Part shown: piece after piece, positions 25,526 through 39,600 of the stretch | How the letters are laid out: each line of letters opens with the position of its first letter | How positions within the stretch are numbered: the first letter of the stretch is position 1 | Made by a program: the position numbers and the translations under genes | Source: Lingula anatina | Lineage: Eukaryota; Brachiopoda; Lingulata; Lingulida; Lingulidae | DNA: 64,000 bases | Assembly (NCBI RefSeq): GCF_001039355.2 | Contig: NW_019773589.1 | Location: 1-64,000, forward strand | Reading direction: 5' to 3' | Notes under the pieces: model-generated | The model's input: only the letters and a program-made list of their open reading frames with translations | Databases searched by the model: none | What the model was told of the DNA's origin: nothing

Positions 25526-27668
25526 GTACCAACATCCCCACCTTCTTCACATAATGTCTCCAAATGAATTCTTAATAATGGGGTTGCTGCCCTAAAGGCT
25601 ATTTAAAATGATGTAAATTCATATATGTCTGCAGTTCTCCCATAACAACCAATCTAGTTAGTTGATTTCATGCTATCGAATGTTAAAGGCTATACATTAT
25701 TCTGATGAAACGTTAACGGTAAATGAATGGTTGAAATGACATAGCTACAATCAAATTGCATCATTTAGATGGACACACATCTTATTCTCTTATTTGCCAG
25801 TTTTGTATTCCTCAATTTTCCTGGCTCATAAGATGTGTTATCTTGAAAAGCACTCCTCACTGCCAAATTTTAGATTATTCAGTTATCTATCTAGTAATTT
25901 GAAATTGGTTAAAACAGATCATAAATATATACATATATACATTGTTTTTTTTTCTATTTTACCATGGTCTGGATTTGTTTTTACTTATCTAGATATCAAA
26001 GTTGTAAGATATGCTTCTTACTTTCCTTATTCCCATATTAAAACCAACTTTTAAACTATACACACACTAAAACAGTCAGCTAACTGAAGCTCTACTTCAC
26101 TCTAAGTGATAAATGTACATGTACATACAGAATATTCTGGCAAAGGTACTCACCCCTGAATATCTCTCCTATAAAAATCGCGTTATTTACATAGTTGGCC
26201 AAAATGTATGAATTGCTCATTATAGTCAAATGAAGAAGCATGCGCAGATATCATGAGCCGCGCTGAATTTATCAATATACATATTCATAGTCAACTAATA
26301 CTATACAGTGTGGCCCCAAGTTTTAAACATGTTACGGTTCGAGAGGCTCTCCGTAAGTCGATTTGCTCTTCTTAAGTCCAGCAATTACTTGCCCATGCTG
26401 TATGTAAAAAAAGCATAGACTGGCAAAATAAAACAAAATTGTCTATGTCTTTTAAAGTCGATAACCTGAATTCTTGCAACTTCCAGCCAGTCTGAATACA
26501 TCTTAATGAAATATAACATTGTAAAATCTGTATGTACATTGCTGGAAGCAGCAATCCACCCACATTAACTGATTTGTGCATACATAGAAACACGCACACA
26601 GATATATACATACCGTTATGGTAGTGATATTCATAGCATATCTTCACCGCTGAGAGGCTAACAATGTGATAAACATATTACTGACAAATATCATGAACTT
26701 GATATCATGGAAATTGGGAAATATTTACATCTAATTAAAAGGTGAAACCATTATTTACATGCAATCGGTATTTACAAAGCCTTGTGTTATGATATACTGA
26801 GAGATACATTCAAAATTAGCTACTGTATATGGATAGGTAGTATATGCACATGTACAAATTTACAAAAAATATTGGCACTGTTGATGATTGAATAAGACTT
26901 CCTATCCCAGTTATAGATGCATGTATGTACACCATCCTTTTTTTTTACAATTTGACTTGAAAATTTTCTTTTCGAAACACAGTATCAGCATAGACGCGCC
27001 TTGTAATTCTCTTTTTAGAGGCGATGAATATTGATCGTATAAAACAGTGGCTGTGACATTCAATGTGTCTATGTACAAAGCAAAGCGTCATATTCTCTAT
27101 ATAGCGGATGTCACATCAAGGTATGTACGTCAAATATGTGACATCTGTCACAATAATTCAAAGTGATGCAGTTCATCTATCTACTCACTGTCACTGAGCT
27201 CTTAGAGTTTGTCCGTCTTTGATGTCTCTTTGTGATGGCTTTGGGTCACCAGAAGTAAATCAGGCCAAAGCGATCCATTTTCCTTTAGATATTAACACAA
27301 TCATTCAGGCAAGTGTTGTCTGTATTTTAATTGTATGTCAAAAACAACGATTTTACATCTGTGGCCAAGCCTTTGAAACACTCTCTGAAACGAGACTGAC
27401 GCAATAAAGTTGTCCAACTTCGGTCGGCAGGTGATCAGTTATACAGACCACGAATTAAAGTCATGATTACTTAGGTTTTTCTGATTTGCATTTGTCTCTT
27501 TGGTCTGGGTGGTCCCCTTGGTCCACTTGCCCCTCCTCGAAACACCTGGTTACGCTGTCTGGATTTTTCTCGCTCCTAACAAAATATGATATCATATATT
27601 ATTAAATATAGATTGAGTGTTTTTCTTTCTTTTGTTGTAAAAAACATATCAAACGTATTAAAATCAGG

Positions 27669-30600
27669 TTAGTATAATGGTTTAACTTCTAATATTTCAT
27701 GGTAATATGCAAAAAAATAGAGAAAAAGAAATCCACACCAGACCGTACATGTTTCACTTATTGATTTGTCTTCTCTCTCAAATCTAACAAACATCGGCTG
27801 CGTTCTTACCTCTATAACATTCAGGACCCGTTTGTAGACTGCATGCGTGTGGCAGAGGGAAAGCTGACAAGGAAGTACGTCTGTCAGGGGTTTTGGTTCC
27901 GCACTGGGACCCTGGATACGACCGTCCACCATTACACCAGCCGGCCACAGGGTTGGGTTTTCTAGGGACTCGACTAAGGAATCAGTGGGTTGAAGAACCA
28001 TCACGTCAGAAGACAGAAATCTGAAAATAAATCTTCGCAGACACACTCGAAAGTGGTCTGGAAGTACTGCCCCGCTTTCCATACACTCTGTTAGAGTTCT
28101 AGTCATTTCAGCACTGAGTTCCCCCCGATAGTTGTCTGGTAAGCAATCCACTGCGTCATCAGACTGTAGATCCTCAAGGAGCTCGTACAGTGGAACAATG
28201 TGGCAAAGTTTCACTGAATCCCGTGGCTCGGGTAGCAGGTGTTCGGGAAAAGGGTTCATAGATGTTGACAGCCATTGTGTTGCATATTCCAGTAAAGACA
28301 TGTCACTTTGACCTCCAGTGCGTTTGATAAAACACAGCAGTACTTCTAACTCGTTTAAGAGATCACTCGTCTTATTCAAAGACCGTTCGTGGTCTCTCTT
28401 CACACTGTTGATGATATCCGATGGTAGGAATCTCTCTTGGGGTATCAAGGACTTCACTTCCTCTAATATAAACGATGAGCCATGGAAAAGTTCCTTTGCA
28501 AACCGAAAGAAATGGATGCCACCTTTTGCTTTAAGGTACGGTTTTCCCATCACCAATTTGTTGGCCAGCTCTGCTTCAATTACTCTGTAATCATACTGCA
28601 TGTCTCTACCCATACCGTATGATATGTTGCACTGCTGGGAATGAGAAAATATCTCATCGGACCAATCATACTCAATAACGTGCTTCTTCATGCAGTCTTC
28701 CAAGTTGATGTATTTCGCCATTCCGACATTTGATCCTCGTCGCATGTAACTGAGTACCATACTGTTCCCAGCAACGGCAGCATGCATGCAGTCATCTAGG
28801 AAGGTGTTTTGGATGTTTACCAATGCTCTGAGTGCAACATAGAAAGGTGAAGTCTCAGAATCTATCACAGACTCACCAAGGTTTGATGATTGTTTGTCCA
28901 AGTTTGGTAACTTCTTAAAACAAGGGTCAACAGCTGTGGCTAATGGGTCATCTCGGAGAAATTTGCAGGTTGCCCTTAGTGTCTTATATGCTGTTCTTAA
29001 ATTCTCTTTCTCGAATTCGGGTATATCAGTTTCTTCTACAAATGTGCTTGTTCGCCTTTGGCTGGCCTCATCTCTCGCAATTCTCTGTTCCAATTTCATA
29101 GTGATCATACGGTGCCAGTTAAGAATAACTGGTATGTGTTTGATAAGTTTCAGACGGTCTTCAGTTATTAGAAACACTTCCAGGAATGGGTAGTGTTTCG
29201 AAAGTTTCCTTGTTTCAAACTCTGATCGAAGATTTGCCAGTGTTGGCTTTGACGTAAGTCGAAAATATGCTGCACTGTAATCAAGGCACATGTCAGTATT
29301 ATATATTTCAAGCAACTGCTGTTGTTCAGTCGTGCTAACTGTTTGTTCATCCTGTCTTCCAACACTGAAACACTGTTTCTTGAATTCTTTAATGAGACCA
29401 TGCCGCCGTGCAGTTAAATCATGAATCTCATCAAACAACTGGTCAATCGGTCTACATCTGCCACTGGGGGCAAAGTGATGATGTAATCTTGAGATAAAGA
29501 GATGTAAAAATTCAAATACTCCATGTGTTTCTACTGCTAGCAAGTCTCCAAGCACCCCAACATGTTTTCTCATCCTTTCAAGAATATTCCCATCTACTTC
29601 CTCGACTGCACAACTGAATTTAGCCGCCAAATCACCCTTTGAACACAGTTTTGAACTGAGTCCAGCTGCAAAACATGACTGGAGTAGCAGATGTATCACA
29701 TGGAAGGAAACAGTAGAACTCTGGATATCTTTGACAGAGATTTCTGTGTTTCCTGTTTGGTTTGATACACTGGTTGCATTGTCACTCGCCATCTGGTCAC
29801 CTATTGGACGTGCACAATTTGGGCAATTTGTTATCTTCTCTGTCTTAGATCCTGTGATCATTAACACCATATTTCCACATTGGCAGTACCAATGGTCAAA
29901 TACCGGTCTATTAGATCGCCGAGATGGTGATTCGATTTGACTTGATATCAGTGTGTCCAGTGTCTGCAAGGTTTCTGGGGCTAAGAGGCTTTTCGCAAAG
30001 GCAGACTCCAAGTTGCTATTACAATCTGTTTTAGAGACAATGACAGCCTGAATATGTATGGCAAGAGCTGAATAGAGTGCACCTTGAAAAGTTTGTTGAG
30101 ATGATGGTGAGAACGTGTTGAAGTCCCCATCTTCTGTCAGAAAGTATTCAAAGTCCTTCTTGCCTACCAATCGACAAACTGTTTCTTGGTAGGGTACTGG
30201 CAAGGACTTGCATTTCTCTAGTATCCATTCAGCTGCTTTATTTTTGTGCTCATTGAGAGGTCTGCTGAATCTGCTGAGATAGAAATTTGCAAACAATACT
30301 GCAAGCAATGAAAATCTATATAACGAAGATTGGTGGCATTTTCCCACAATGTTCATCATTGGGTCTTGATTGTCATGGATTAATGCTGACAGGGCACCAT
30401 TGGTCTCTAGGTAATGGGTGGCATAACCAAGCGGGTTGTATCCCAGATGGCTTGAGAAACACGCTTCCCAAGATAAACCAAATTCCTGTACAGTTTGTGG
30501 TAGATAAGACTGATATTCTTGACAGAAGTTGATTACATAAGGTAGACCCTCCTTCTGCATCATTGATTTGAGGAGGTAACAAAAGAGGTGCTTCTGTCCA

Positions 30601-33600
30601 CCATTCACTTGGTTGAGGTGAGGTCGGAACAAGTAAGAGGTAAGAGCCAGAATCCTCTTGCATATTTCTTCATTGCTGTAAAACTCACGTTGACACATAG
30701 CATCTGCCAAAGCTTCAAGGAAAGTCTTCAAAAAAGAGACGGCACAAGCAAATGGAAAACCACATGTGTGCGTCTTGGCGATAACTTCATTGGCTTGCTT
30801 TACTTTTCTCAGCAGGGAATCGTCACTGCTCACCAATGCGGCAACATCTTCAGCACTGATATCCATTATGAAGTAGTCATGCAGAATGTCACTTGCCAGT
30901 ATCCCTAATGCGGTGTCATGGCAAGTTGAAAGACATGTGTGAACATCACCAACTGCACTGGGGACGGTAATTTCGGATTCGTCCATCAGATAATCCAGTG
31001 ATAGACAATCTTTCTGCAGTCTTTCATCTAAGAACTGTTGAAATAAAATGGGTCCAAATAACGTCAGATTCTTGTCGGGTAGAGTTTGGTTCTTTACGGC
31101 ATCCAAAAAGTAAGCAAACAAAGGGTTCTCAATATTTGCTTCCATGCATCGCCAAATGTACGCACAAATGAATTCCTGCAGGTTAGTGCAATGCAAAGAC
31201 TTGGCTTGCTTGAGATGTACAAATTCAAGTACTTGTGCTGCTAAACATTCAGACTCAATCGGTTCTTCGCCAGCATCTTTTACATGCATGGCAGTGTTAA
31301 CTAGGTCATACAGAAGGCTTTCAAACTGGGGTTCATTTCTCACTATTATGTGGACAAAATCCTGAAACACTCTCAAAAGATGCAAACTCGATGGATATAC
31401 GCTAATTTCTGTAGCAATGGCAAGGATTACTCCAACTTTCCGCTGCCACTCCATCACTCCTCCACAGCTCTTCACTACAGCTGATGAAGGGATGAATTGC
31501 CAACTTACATGATCCACCAACTGTTCCTCTTGCTGCAACTGGTCGTTTGTTGGAAGGCTACCATTGTCTGCTGAGTCTCTGTCGATGGATTCATCATGCG
31601 TGGGTGAGGATTGGATGGTTGGCACATCACCTTCCTCACTGTGTGGTGGGATGTTGGTATTATCTACAAGAGGTTGGTTCTTATCAGATATTGATTTCTC
31701 TTCAGCTGCAGCGTGTATATCATGTGGCCCCATTTCGTCTATGATATCAGCAGGACTGAATTGCTGAATGTCTCCATCATCATCACCCCCAATGTCCACA
31801 TTTTCTGTAATGCTAGAATCACATTCATGATATACTGGTACTATTTCGGTCGAGAAATCTGGCTTTTTTGAAAAAGTACTTTCTACAGGGAATGCATCTC
31901 CCCTAGATACATCATCTGCACACAATGTTTGTTCACCAGAAAATCTCTTTTGTTTCTCAACATTTCTTGCAAAACCTATGCAAGCAGACACATCTTCATT
32001 TAATGACGAAGGGCTTGGAACTTGTCTTTGCAAGGGATCTTGTTCTAATACTTCCATTTGTGCAATATCAGTTGTTTGGATGCATATCCTTTTTGGTTCT
32101 GTCAAATCACCTTGATGCTCCTTTGAAATTGAACCAGCATCATTAGGACTAAACTCGTCCATGCCAACCCTAATGCTAAGTATTTCATTTTCATGAGTAT
32201 CTGGCATGTAGTTCGGATCGACATCACTGATTTGAAAGTCGGCAACAAGTCCTGCAGATGTTTTTTGCTCTGTAACATTATAGCTGCCCTGTTTCACACT
32301 TTGAATCAATTTGGATACATCAGTATCAGTAACTGTTTGCTTAAGGGTCAGCATTAGTTGTAACTGTGCATCCACCAAGTCACTTTTCTCCCAGGCAGCC
32401 AAAATTAGTGAAGTGATGAACTGCATTGGATTGTTCTTGCTCTCTTTTCCGCAATACCTGTCTACCAAGCACCATCGCATGATGGTCAAAACTTCATCTG
32501 GCTTCAAATCAGCTGGTACTTCTGCTGCTGCAAACAGACACAAGTCATCAATGAAGGCTTCAAGGTCGGGAATGGCATCTTCTATTGATCCAACATATAT
32601 CTCCAGTTCTCTTGTAAACATTTTTTGGTACCTTGGATTTAGAACTGTAATCTCTGAATTTGCAAGCACCTCTGACATGAATTGATCTCTATGTTTCCAG
32701 AAAGTTCGAAGATGGCAAACACTAAATGGAGATTTGGTATCTTGGGTTGGTCCGTGAAGAAAATAGCATTCAGAACCGGTTGGTGGTGGAATCTTGGTTA
32801 GAGGAGGAAGGATTCTTGAGGACATAAAGACATTTTTCCAGCATTCTTTTCCTTTAGAACCGGCCCCGAAGTACCCTCCCCAAGCACTGCAGTCTTCCAA
32901 AAGATACACAATGATAGAGAGGGGAACTTTTACTCTTCGAGTGAGATACTTTTGCATCGCAAGCAGTAATGTGGAACTGCTGTAAATATCTCTCCAGCTA
33001 CAAGCAACGGTGACCTGCCATGTACGCAAATCAAATGGATTTGGATACTCGTGTGGAACTTTGCCATATTCATCCATCCTAAGCCATAATTCAGAGCAAT
33101 CTTCATTCAAATACTGCAGAATTTTCAATCCAAACACATCTAGGAGCTCATCAGATGCAACAAGGTCTTCAATTAAACGTTTAATGTCTGCTGCAGTACG
33201 ACGCATGCCGGTGTAATTGATGCACACAAAACAGCGTAGCATTTCTTTCTTAATGGATTCTTTCAGTGAGAAGCTATCTGAGTGAAATACGCCGGAAAGA
33301 GTTTTACCAATGACTTGCCCTACTGGTATTTTTGCCTGTTCCACTGGATCAAGTGTGACTATTTTCCAACCCGGACCATAGCTCAAACGCCATTGGTTTT
33401 CGTCCCCTGAGTGTCTCCTTTGTAAGTGATATAGAATAAAAATGTGTTTGACAACACCCACTCTTCCAGAGCGCAAGAACTCACGTCTTTCATTTTCTAA
33501 TGTAGCACGTAGAACAGCAAGGTGTTTCAACTCATCAGCTGGTTTACACTGGAATACCAATAATTCTTCATCCTGATCAGAGAAAAAACAGTGGATGGAT

Positions 33601-36600
33601 TCAATAAGCTCTTTCTCTGATCTGAATGCTCCCAGTTTTTCAAAACGTGAACATAAAAGACCTTGCAGTTCGTCTTTGATACTAACATAGAGACTGCTGT
33701 GGGTAAGAATGATGAATCTTGCTCCTTTGGTTTGGTCCTCCAAAATAGGCATTATCTGGCCATTTCCTTCCATTATTGTTTTTGTGAGTAAATGGGGGAG
33801 CCCTTCATGTATTGGATATTCAAAATACTTTTGTTGAATTTCTCTCACTTCTACTGGTTCCACATTTGCAAGGTCGGCTTTACATGATCGCAAAATGCCA
33901 TCTGGTGTTGCAGCATGCAGTATTTCTTCTTTAATAAGATCCCTACTGACTGTCTTTCCTTCAAATCTCAGTTTTAGTGCAAGTGAAGCTAAGGTATCTT
34001 TTCCAAAGCCGGGAAAGACGTGATGTGCCTCAAACTTTAAGTCTTTTACAGTTGTAAGATCCTTAATCCATGTCTCAAGATCTGACAGCATCTCAACTTC
34101 ATCATCCTGTAACAGGTCGGAGAACCGAATCAACTGTTTTTCAAAACGATTCAGGAAAGGCGGGTCTTGGTGGGGAAGGTCCTTTTCATCAATAAGGACG
34201 ATGCACCGGAACTGGTCATGGACATGACACATCGGGTTACTAAATGGTCCTAAAGCCACCCTGCAATTCTTTTTTCTGTCCATAACAGTGTAGTTCTGAT
34301 TCAGCATGTCATATAGGCTTCCGTAGATAGACTCTAAATTCTTCAAAATAAGAACGACACCCCTTTCCATGCAAAGAATAATACGACTCAAAATTCTGTA
34401 GTTGTAATCCTCTGATCGATCGTCCTCAAACTTGCTGCCAAATATGATCTCATATTCCCGGTTTGTTGTGTGTAGAATGTTCTCCACAACATCAAGCACA
34501 GAATCTCCGCTCGTTACCAGGAGGAGGTGTCTTGCATCAGTGTCAACCAAGTTTTCCCGAATAAGGTCTTCTGTTGGAACTTTACCCACATTTTCAGTTT
34601 CTTCAAATACAATTTGCTCTTCTTCCAAATGAGCTTTGAACGTGTTCATTATATCGTCCATTTCTGATGAAAGGCCACCAAAATTCCTTAGCAATCCTTT
34701 CCATATTGATTGCAGAATGGTACTCTGTGATGCTGATTCATCTTGTGTTAGATACTTCACCAGATAATAATAGTCCCGTAGCCCATGGAAATTGCTAATC
34801 TTCTGTTTGGCTTGATATTCATAGTATGCTTTTGCCAGGGCAGAAAACATTAGCCTTTGGTAGGCTGGTAATTGCTTTGAATCATCTTTGGCTTGGGTAA
34901 TTGCAATTGCTGTTTCAAGCAGTTCTTCTACTTCTAAGTCAGGTCTGGACAAATGGATGGCCCTGTTCATCTTAGCGCCGTCTAGCGCCCAGTTGGAAAT
35001 GCCCACCACTGCAACTTTTAAGCCAGTTTGTTCGGCAGGTTCCAGCAGATGGTGTAGCACCTTCAACGGGTTGGAGGTTGATACTTCAGCAAGGCCAACT
35101 TCATCAAGAAGAACCGTAGCTAAGACATTGCTTTCCTGATTCAACTCTTGGTATTTTTTAGCCTTTTCAAATACTTTCTCTATGCCTTCTGAAGTTGACG
35201 ATTCTGAGCCTTGGTATGAGACAACATATATCTGTGGATACTCTCTGAAAAACGGGTGTCTCGCTTCCTGCCCACGAAGGTTTGTCTTCAGAAGTTGCAT
35301 GGAAAGTGACTTGCTGCAACCGGGTTTGCCAACAACAAATACTGGGATTTTGTTGAGTATGCATACCAGCATTACAAAAACGTTTTCAAGCAAAGCTGAA
35401 TTCTTAGCTGTTCCTGGTGGTGCATCCATCATGTCTACTATGCCTTTCTGTTCTTCTTGGATTATCCCACGTAGGTGTTGACCAGAGGTATTCTGTGTCA
35501 CCCCTTGTTTTTCGAATACATAAGAAAGCTCTCTGAGATATTCCCGCCTGTTTTTTAGCTTCCCAAGCCGTACATAGTAGCAATGGGCCAATGCAAGGAT
35601 GATGGAACGTTTTTCTAAGGTGGAACTATCAAATCTTGTGAACATATTTTCGCCCATATATTTCTGTTTTCGCTTCAAGAAAGCAATGAACCACGTGACA
35701 AGCTGTTTGCACCTGTTGACATCCCGCAGACTGACACACCATGAGTTCTTTTCTAACTTACGGATAAATCTCTGGGATACGGAAAGAAGCTCAGCAAAAA
35801 TGTCTTTGTTTTCTTGTTGTAAAGGTGAGTCAAATACCATCTTCTCAATGTAATATCTCTCATCTTCGTCACTGAGTGACCCATAATCCCAGACATAATC
35901 TACCATGGTCTCAGGCAGTGGGTGTACCCGGTACACTAATTTTGAGAGTTCATCAGTTTTCACTTTCCCTGATAGCCCTGCAGATATGACATTCTTCTCA
36001 CCTCGGAGTTTGTAAGGGTTGCATGCTGCAATGAAAGATATATTTGGAGATACTTCCTTTCCCATACACTGTCGTCTACATATAATTTCTGTTAAAAGAC
36101 CGAGATGGCCACATGTGTTGATTTCATCTAAGAAAACCCAAAGTGGCTTGTCCATTTGCTGTTTTGCTTTCTTATTGAATCCTTCTATCTTGTTTTCAAT
36201 TTCAGTTGCAGTAACACCTGCATGTATGCTGAAAATCTTCAGAGTTACTCCACATGTTTTGGCTAGATAAGTCACTAACCGAGTTTTTCCACATCCGGTC
36301 TCTCCCATGATCACAACAGGAACAGCTGCTTTAACTCGCAAATAGATAAGAACCATCTTCAGTAAATTGTCTGGGGTAAGAGCATATGTTGTAGTCATGT
36401 CTTCTGATTCTGAGATGTTCTGCTTGTTTTCTGTGACAATTTTCTCAAGGAGATGCTGAAGTTGCGTGCTATCCAGCTTTTGAAGATCAGGTAGCTTTTG
36501 ACCCACCTGACTGCCGAACAGATCTTTTATGTGGTCAGGGACCTTGGTCAAGTCCCTGTATAAAGGTGAGACAGTGTGGGAGTCCTTGCCATGAAAAATA

Positions 36601-39600
36601 AAGAATAAATGGTTTTCGCTGGACCACTGCACCATTTGCTGAAATCTACCGGTAGCAATTGCAACACTTGAATTTCCAATTGTGCTGTCTAACTTGGTAA
36701 CTTGAAGCTGACCTGACCTACATGCAGCAACAGAGCGTTTAGAGAAATCTTCAAACACAGCAACCATTTCTTGAACTAATGTGTTGCGAACTGTGTTCGA
36801 CTGTCCCACCATATCACGAAGACTTGCAGTTTTGAAATAGTAACTGTGAGAAAATTTTCTGAGTTGGCTGGCAAGAGCATTGAGGAAAATTTCAACAAGG
36901 GAATATGACATCGTGTCCCCTTTGAAATAGCTTTTCAGTAGATGTTTACATTGCCATGGTGCTAGTGCTTCTACTTCGTCTGGACCGGAAAACTCAATAT
37001 CTACTTCATCCAATGTATCTGAAGACATTGCATTGAGGAAATGGCAGACGACCTGCACCGAGGAAGTCACTTCATCACTTACAATGAGGCTGTCATAGTC
37101 ATCCCATTTCAGATCTTGGCGCTGGAACCATCTAGCTGTCATGAGAGAATCAAGGACTGCATTGTGGATTGCATTTGCCACTTCTATGCAGACATGTTGT
37201 GTTGGGCTTTGGTAATAGTAACTGCCACTAGACACCGATCCTATAACAAGCAACTCAAATATGAACTCATCTAAATTGAATGAGCCGTCTATTTCAGTCA
37301 CATCTAAATGGAGAAAATGTCTCTCTGACAATCGTAGTGATGCAAGCCTTTGAACCAAGTCCTTTCTTGAAACTGGGCCGCCAATTCGGAGTGTTTTCAC
37401 CCCTAGTACAGCCGGAGATGTAGTTGCTTTGGTGTGAATGTATTCAGTTTTTCCCATCCCGGGAAGATCAGACGTTACAATTTCTACTTCTGGACAAAGT
37501 GATGTTATGCATTCTCTAACAGCGTTTTCAGACATTCCACTGATGCGATGGGCCTTATCAGAAAAATGGTCTATGAAAGGATGATGATCTTCTCCCCGAC
37601 ACACCACGGCCAGTCTCTTTTTGTGATAGTCAGGTAGATCTGAGGCACTCTGTAGTATGTGAAGGATGTTGCTTAACTCCTCAATTAGTTTTCTGGTGAC
37701 ATCAGAAGATAAGGTTTCAATGTTTGCTAAGCAATACAAACCATCACCCAGTAATGGAGTCGGAGCATACAGATATCTGGCAAGAAGAAGCTGAATGTCT
37801 TCCCATGTGGTATCAGCTCGACACAAAAGCAGCTCATGGGCAGTCGGGAAATACCCTGTAGTGTTCCAATACAGCTCCAGCACAACTGGTAGCACATCTT
37901 TACTCTTTGGATCAAGGACTGCCAAATACAAATCACCTGGAGAAACCATGCTCTGAAGCTGTCTACTAGTGCCAGTGGTAAGCTGAGACTGGTTCTGATC
38001 AACAGCAATCTTCTTTCTACAGGGCTGTTCGACATCAATGTTGGGCAACAACTTTAGATGCATAGCAATGTAGTCAAGTTTTGACCCATTTTCCTCTGTG
38101 CAAAGTACATTGGGAGGTGGAAGGTGAGTGTCTGGTTTGCTTCTTGGGTCAATGAAATGTAATAACCCCATGGTTTCTGGCGAGAGCTTGTGATCCACGA
38201 AAAAAGATAAAATGTCAGAAAGTCTGTCACAATGTACAAAATTCAACAAATAGTTTTCCTTCCTTGATGCTTCTAAGGTTAAAATCCATTGCTCTAAAGT
38301 ATCGTGTAGGCTCTGATGAAGCTGACTCAACTCTTCTCGAGAGGATACAAGGACTGCTTTTTCAAAATGCCTAAACTGAAAGTGGCCAGACTTATTCAGC
38401 TCCTGCAATATGCCACAAACACGGAGGGCCATGTCAACTTCATCAACAAAATGTTGCAGATCATCCACAGAACATGCATTTCTCGATGACTTATGTACAT
38501 GGTGGTCATTTCTATGCTTACCAGAACTTGACAAAAGAAGTGCCCTGCTTCGCAAGTCTTTTACTTCATCCATATGGCGCTCCACTTTCTTGCCCTTTTT
38601 TAATTTATACATCAGAGTCAGTTGAATGGTACCGCATTTTGGAAGACTGAATTTGAATTTCCCCCTCTGCCTGGCATTACTTATTATTTCATGAGTCAGC
38701 TCCTCTCTGTTCCCCACTCCTCGTATGAGAGCCTTCAAGCTGTACAAATGATAACGACACGATTCTATCTTCTTGGCCACATCACTGATGCCACATTTTT
38801 TGCACTGTTGAAAAGTCTCAAAGAACTGCTCAACCCTACTGAATTTACCAATAACCAGGGGTCTCGCAAACTGCTGAACTTCAATGAAATCATTGACTTC
38901 GGATTCTTTCAAGCACTGTTCAGAATGTTCTTCCACAGCATCAATCAGGTTTCGAAAGTCCTGATCCTTCTTATCTCTCAAGTAGTCAACCAGCTGCTGT
39001 GATAATGAAAGTTGTCTCATGATTTCCCAAGAAGACTTGTCTATGCATTTGCAGACATATAAAAGTCGTGTCATGGATGTACTTAGTGCGCTTAACGTGA
39101 CATTTCTGGCTACCTGGCATTTTTCGATATCCTTGAGGGATGAAAGCAGTGGTCCATCGTCTTTTTCAATACCAAAAACTCCCAAAATTGTTCTCATTTC
39201 ACTGGCTCTCCTGTGATATTCTGGTGCGATTTTAAAGTGTTCCAATGCAGTATTGACTGCATTTGAAATGTCCAATTTTAAGTAATCTTTAGCTATTTTC
39301 ATTTCTTTTGAGATATCAAACTTATTGAAAATCGCATCAATGTCGGACAGGGGCATATCTTTATCCTCTTTGAAAGGATGAAAGCGATGCTCATATTCTG
39401 GCACACACTTCTTCTGAACAATTTCCAACAACGTCTCCATAGTAATGCCCTCTTCTGCTGTTGTTATCTCGCTACTATCATCTTCATCTGCAAACAATGT
39501 ACTGAGTGTCAGTTGATCATCTGCCTCCTCCCGTTTGTCTTCCAATTGTAGCTCGGCACGACAATCGGCGATGTTTTTCCTGCAAATCTGCAAGAATATC

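Larger units (their letters stand above)
20838..27668. other. Convergent intergenic region
   Basis: Holds the 3' flanks of the chitinase gene (plus) and the RNF213-like gene (minus). Apart from the LINE fragment and 52-bp tandem repeat listed separately, I see only AT-rich sequence and an imperfect direct repeat at about 21361-21450 (GGGACATCT units). A short open exon-like stretch at 27471-27575 (minus) has a good acceptor but no convincing partner donor. Confidence 0.6.

Noticed and set aside
27471-27575. Possible C-terminal exon of the RNF213-like gene (open in two frames)
   Set aside because: No strong donor of suitable phase in the end of the large exon; kept only as an open question.
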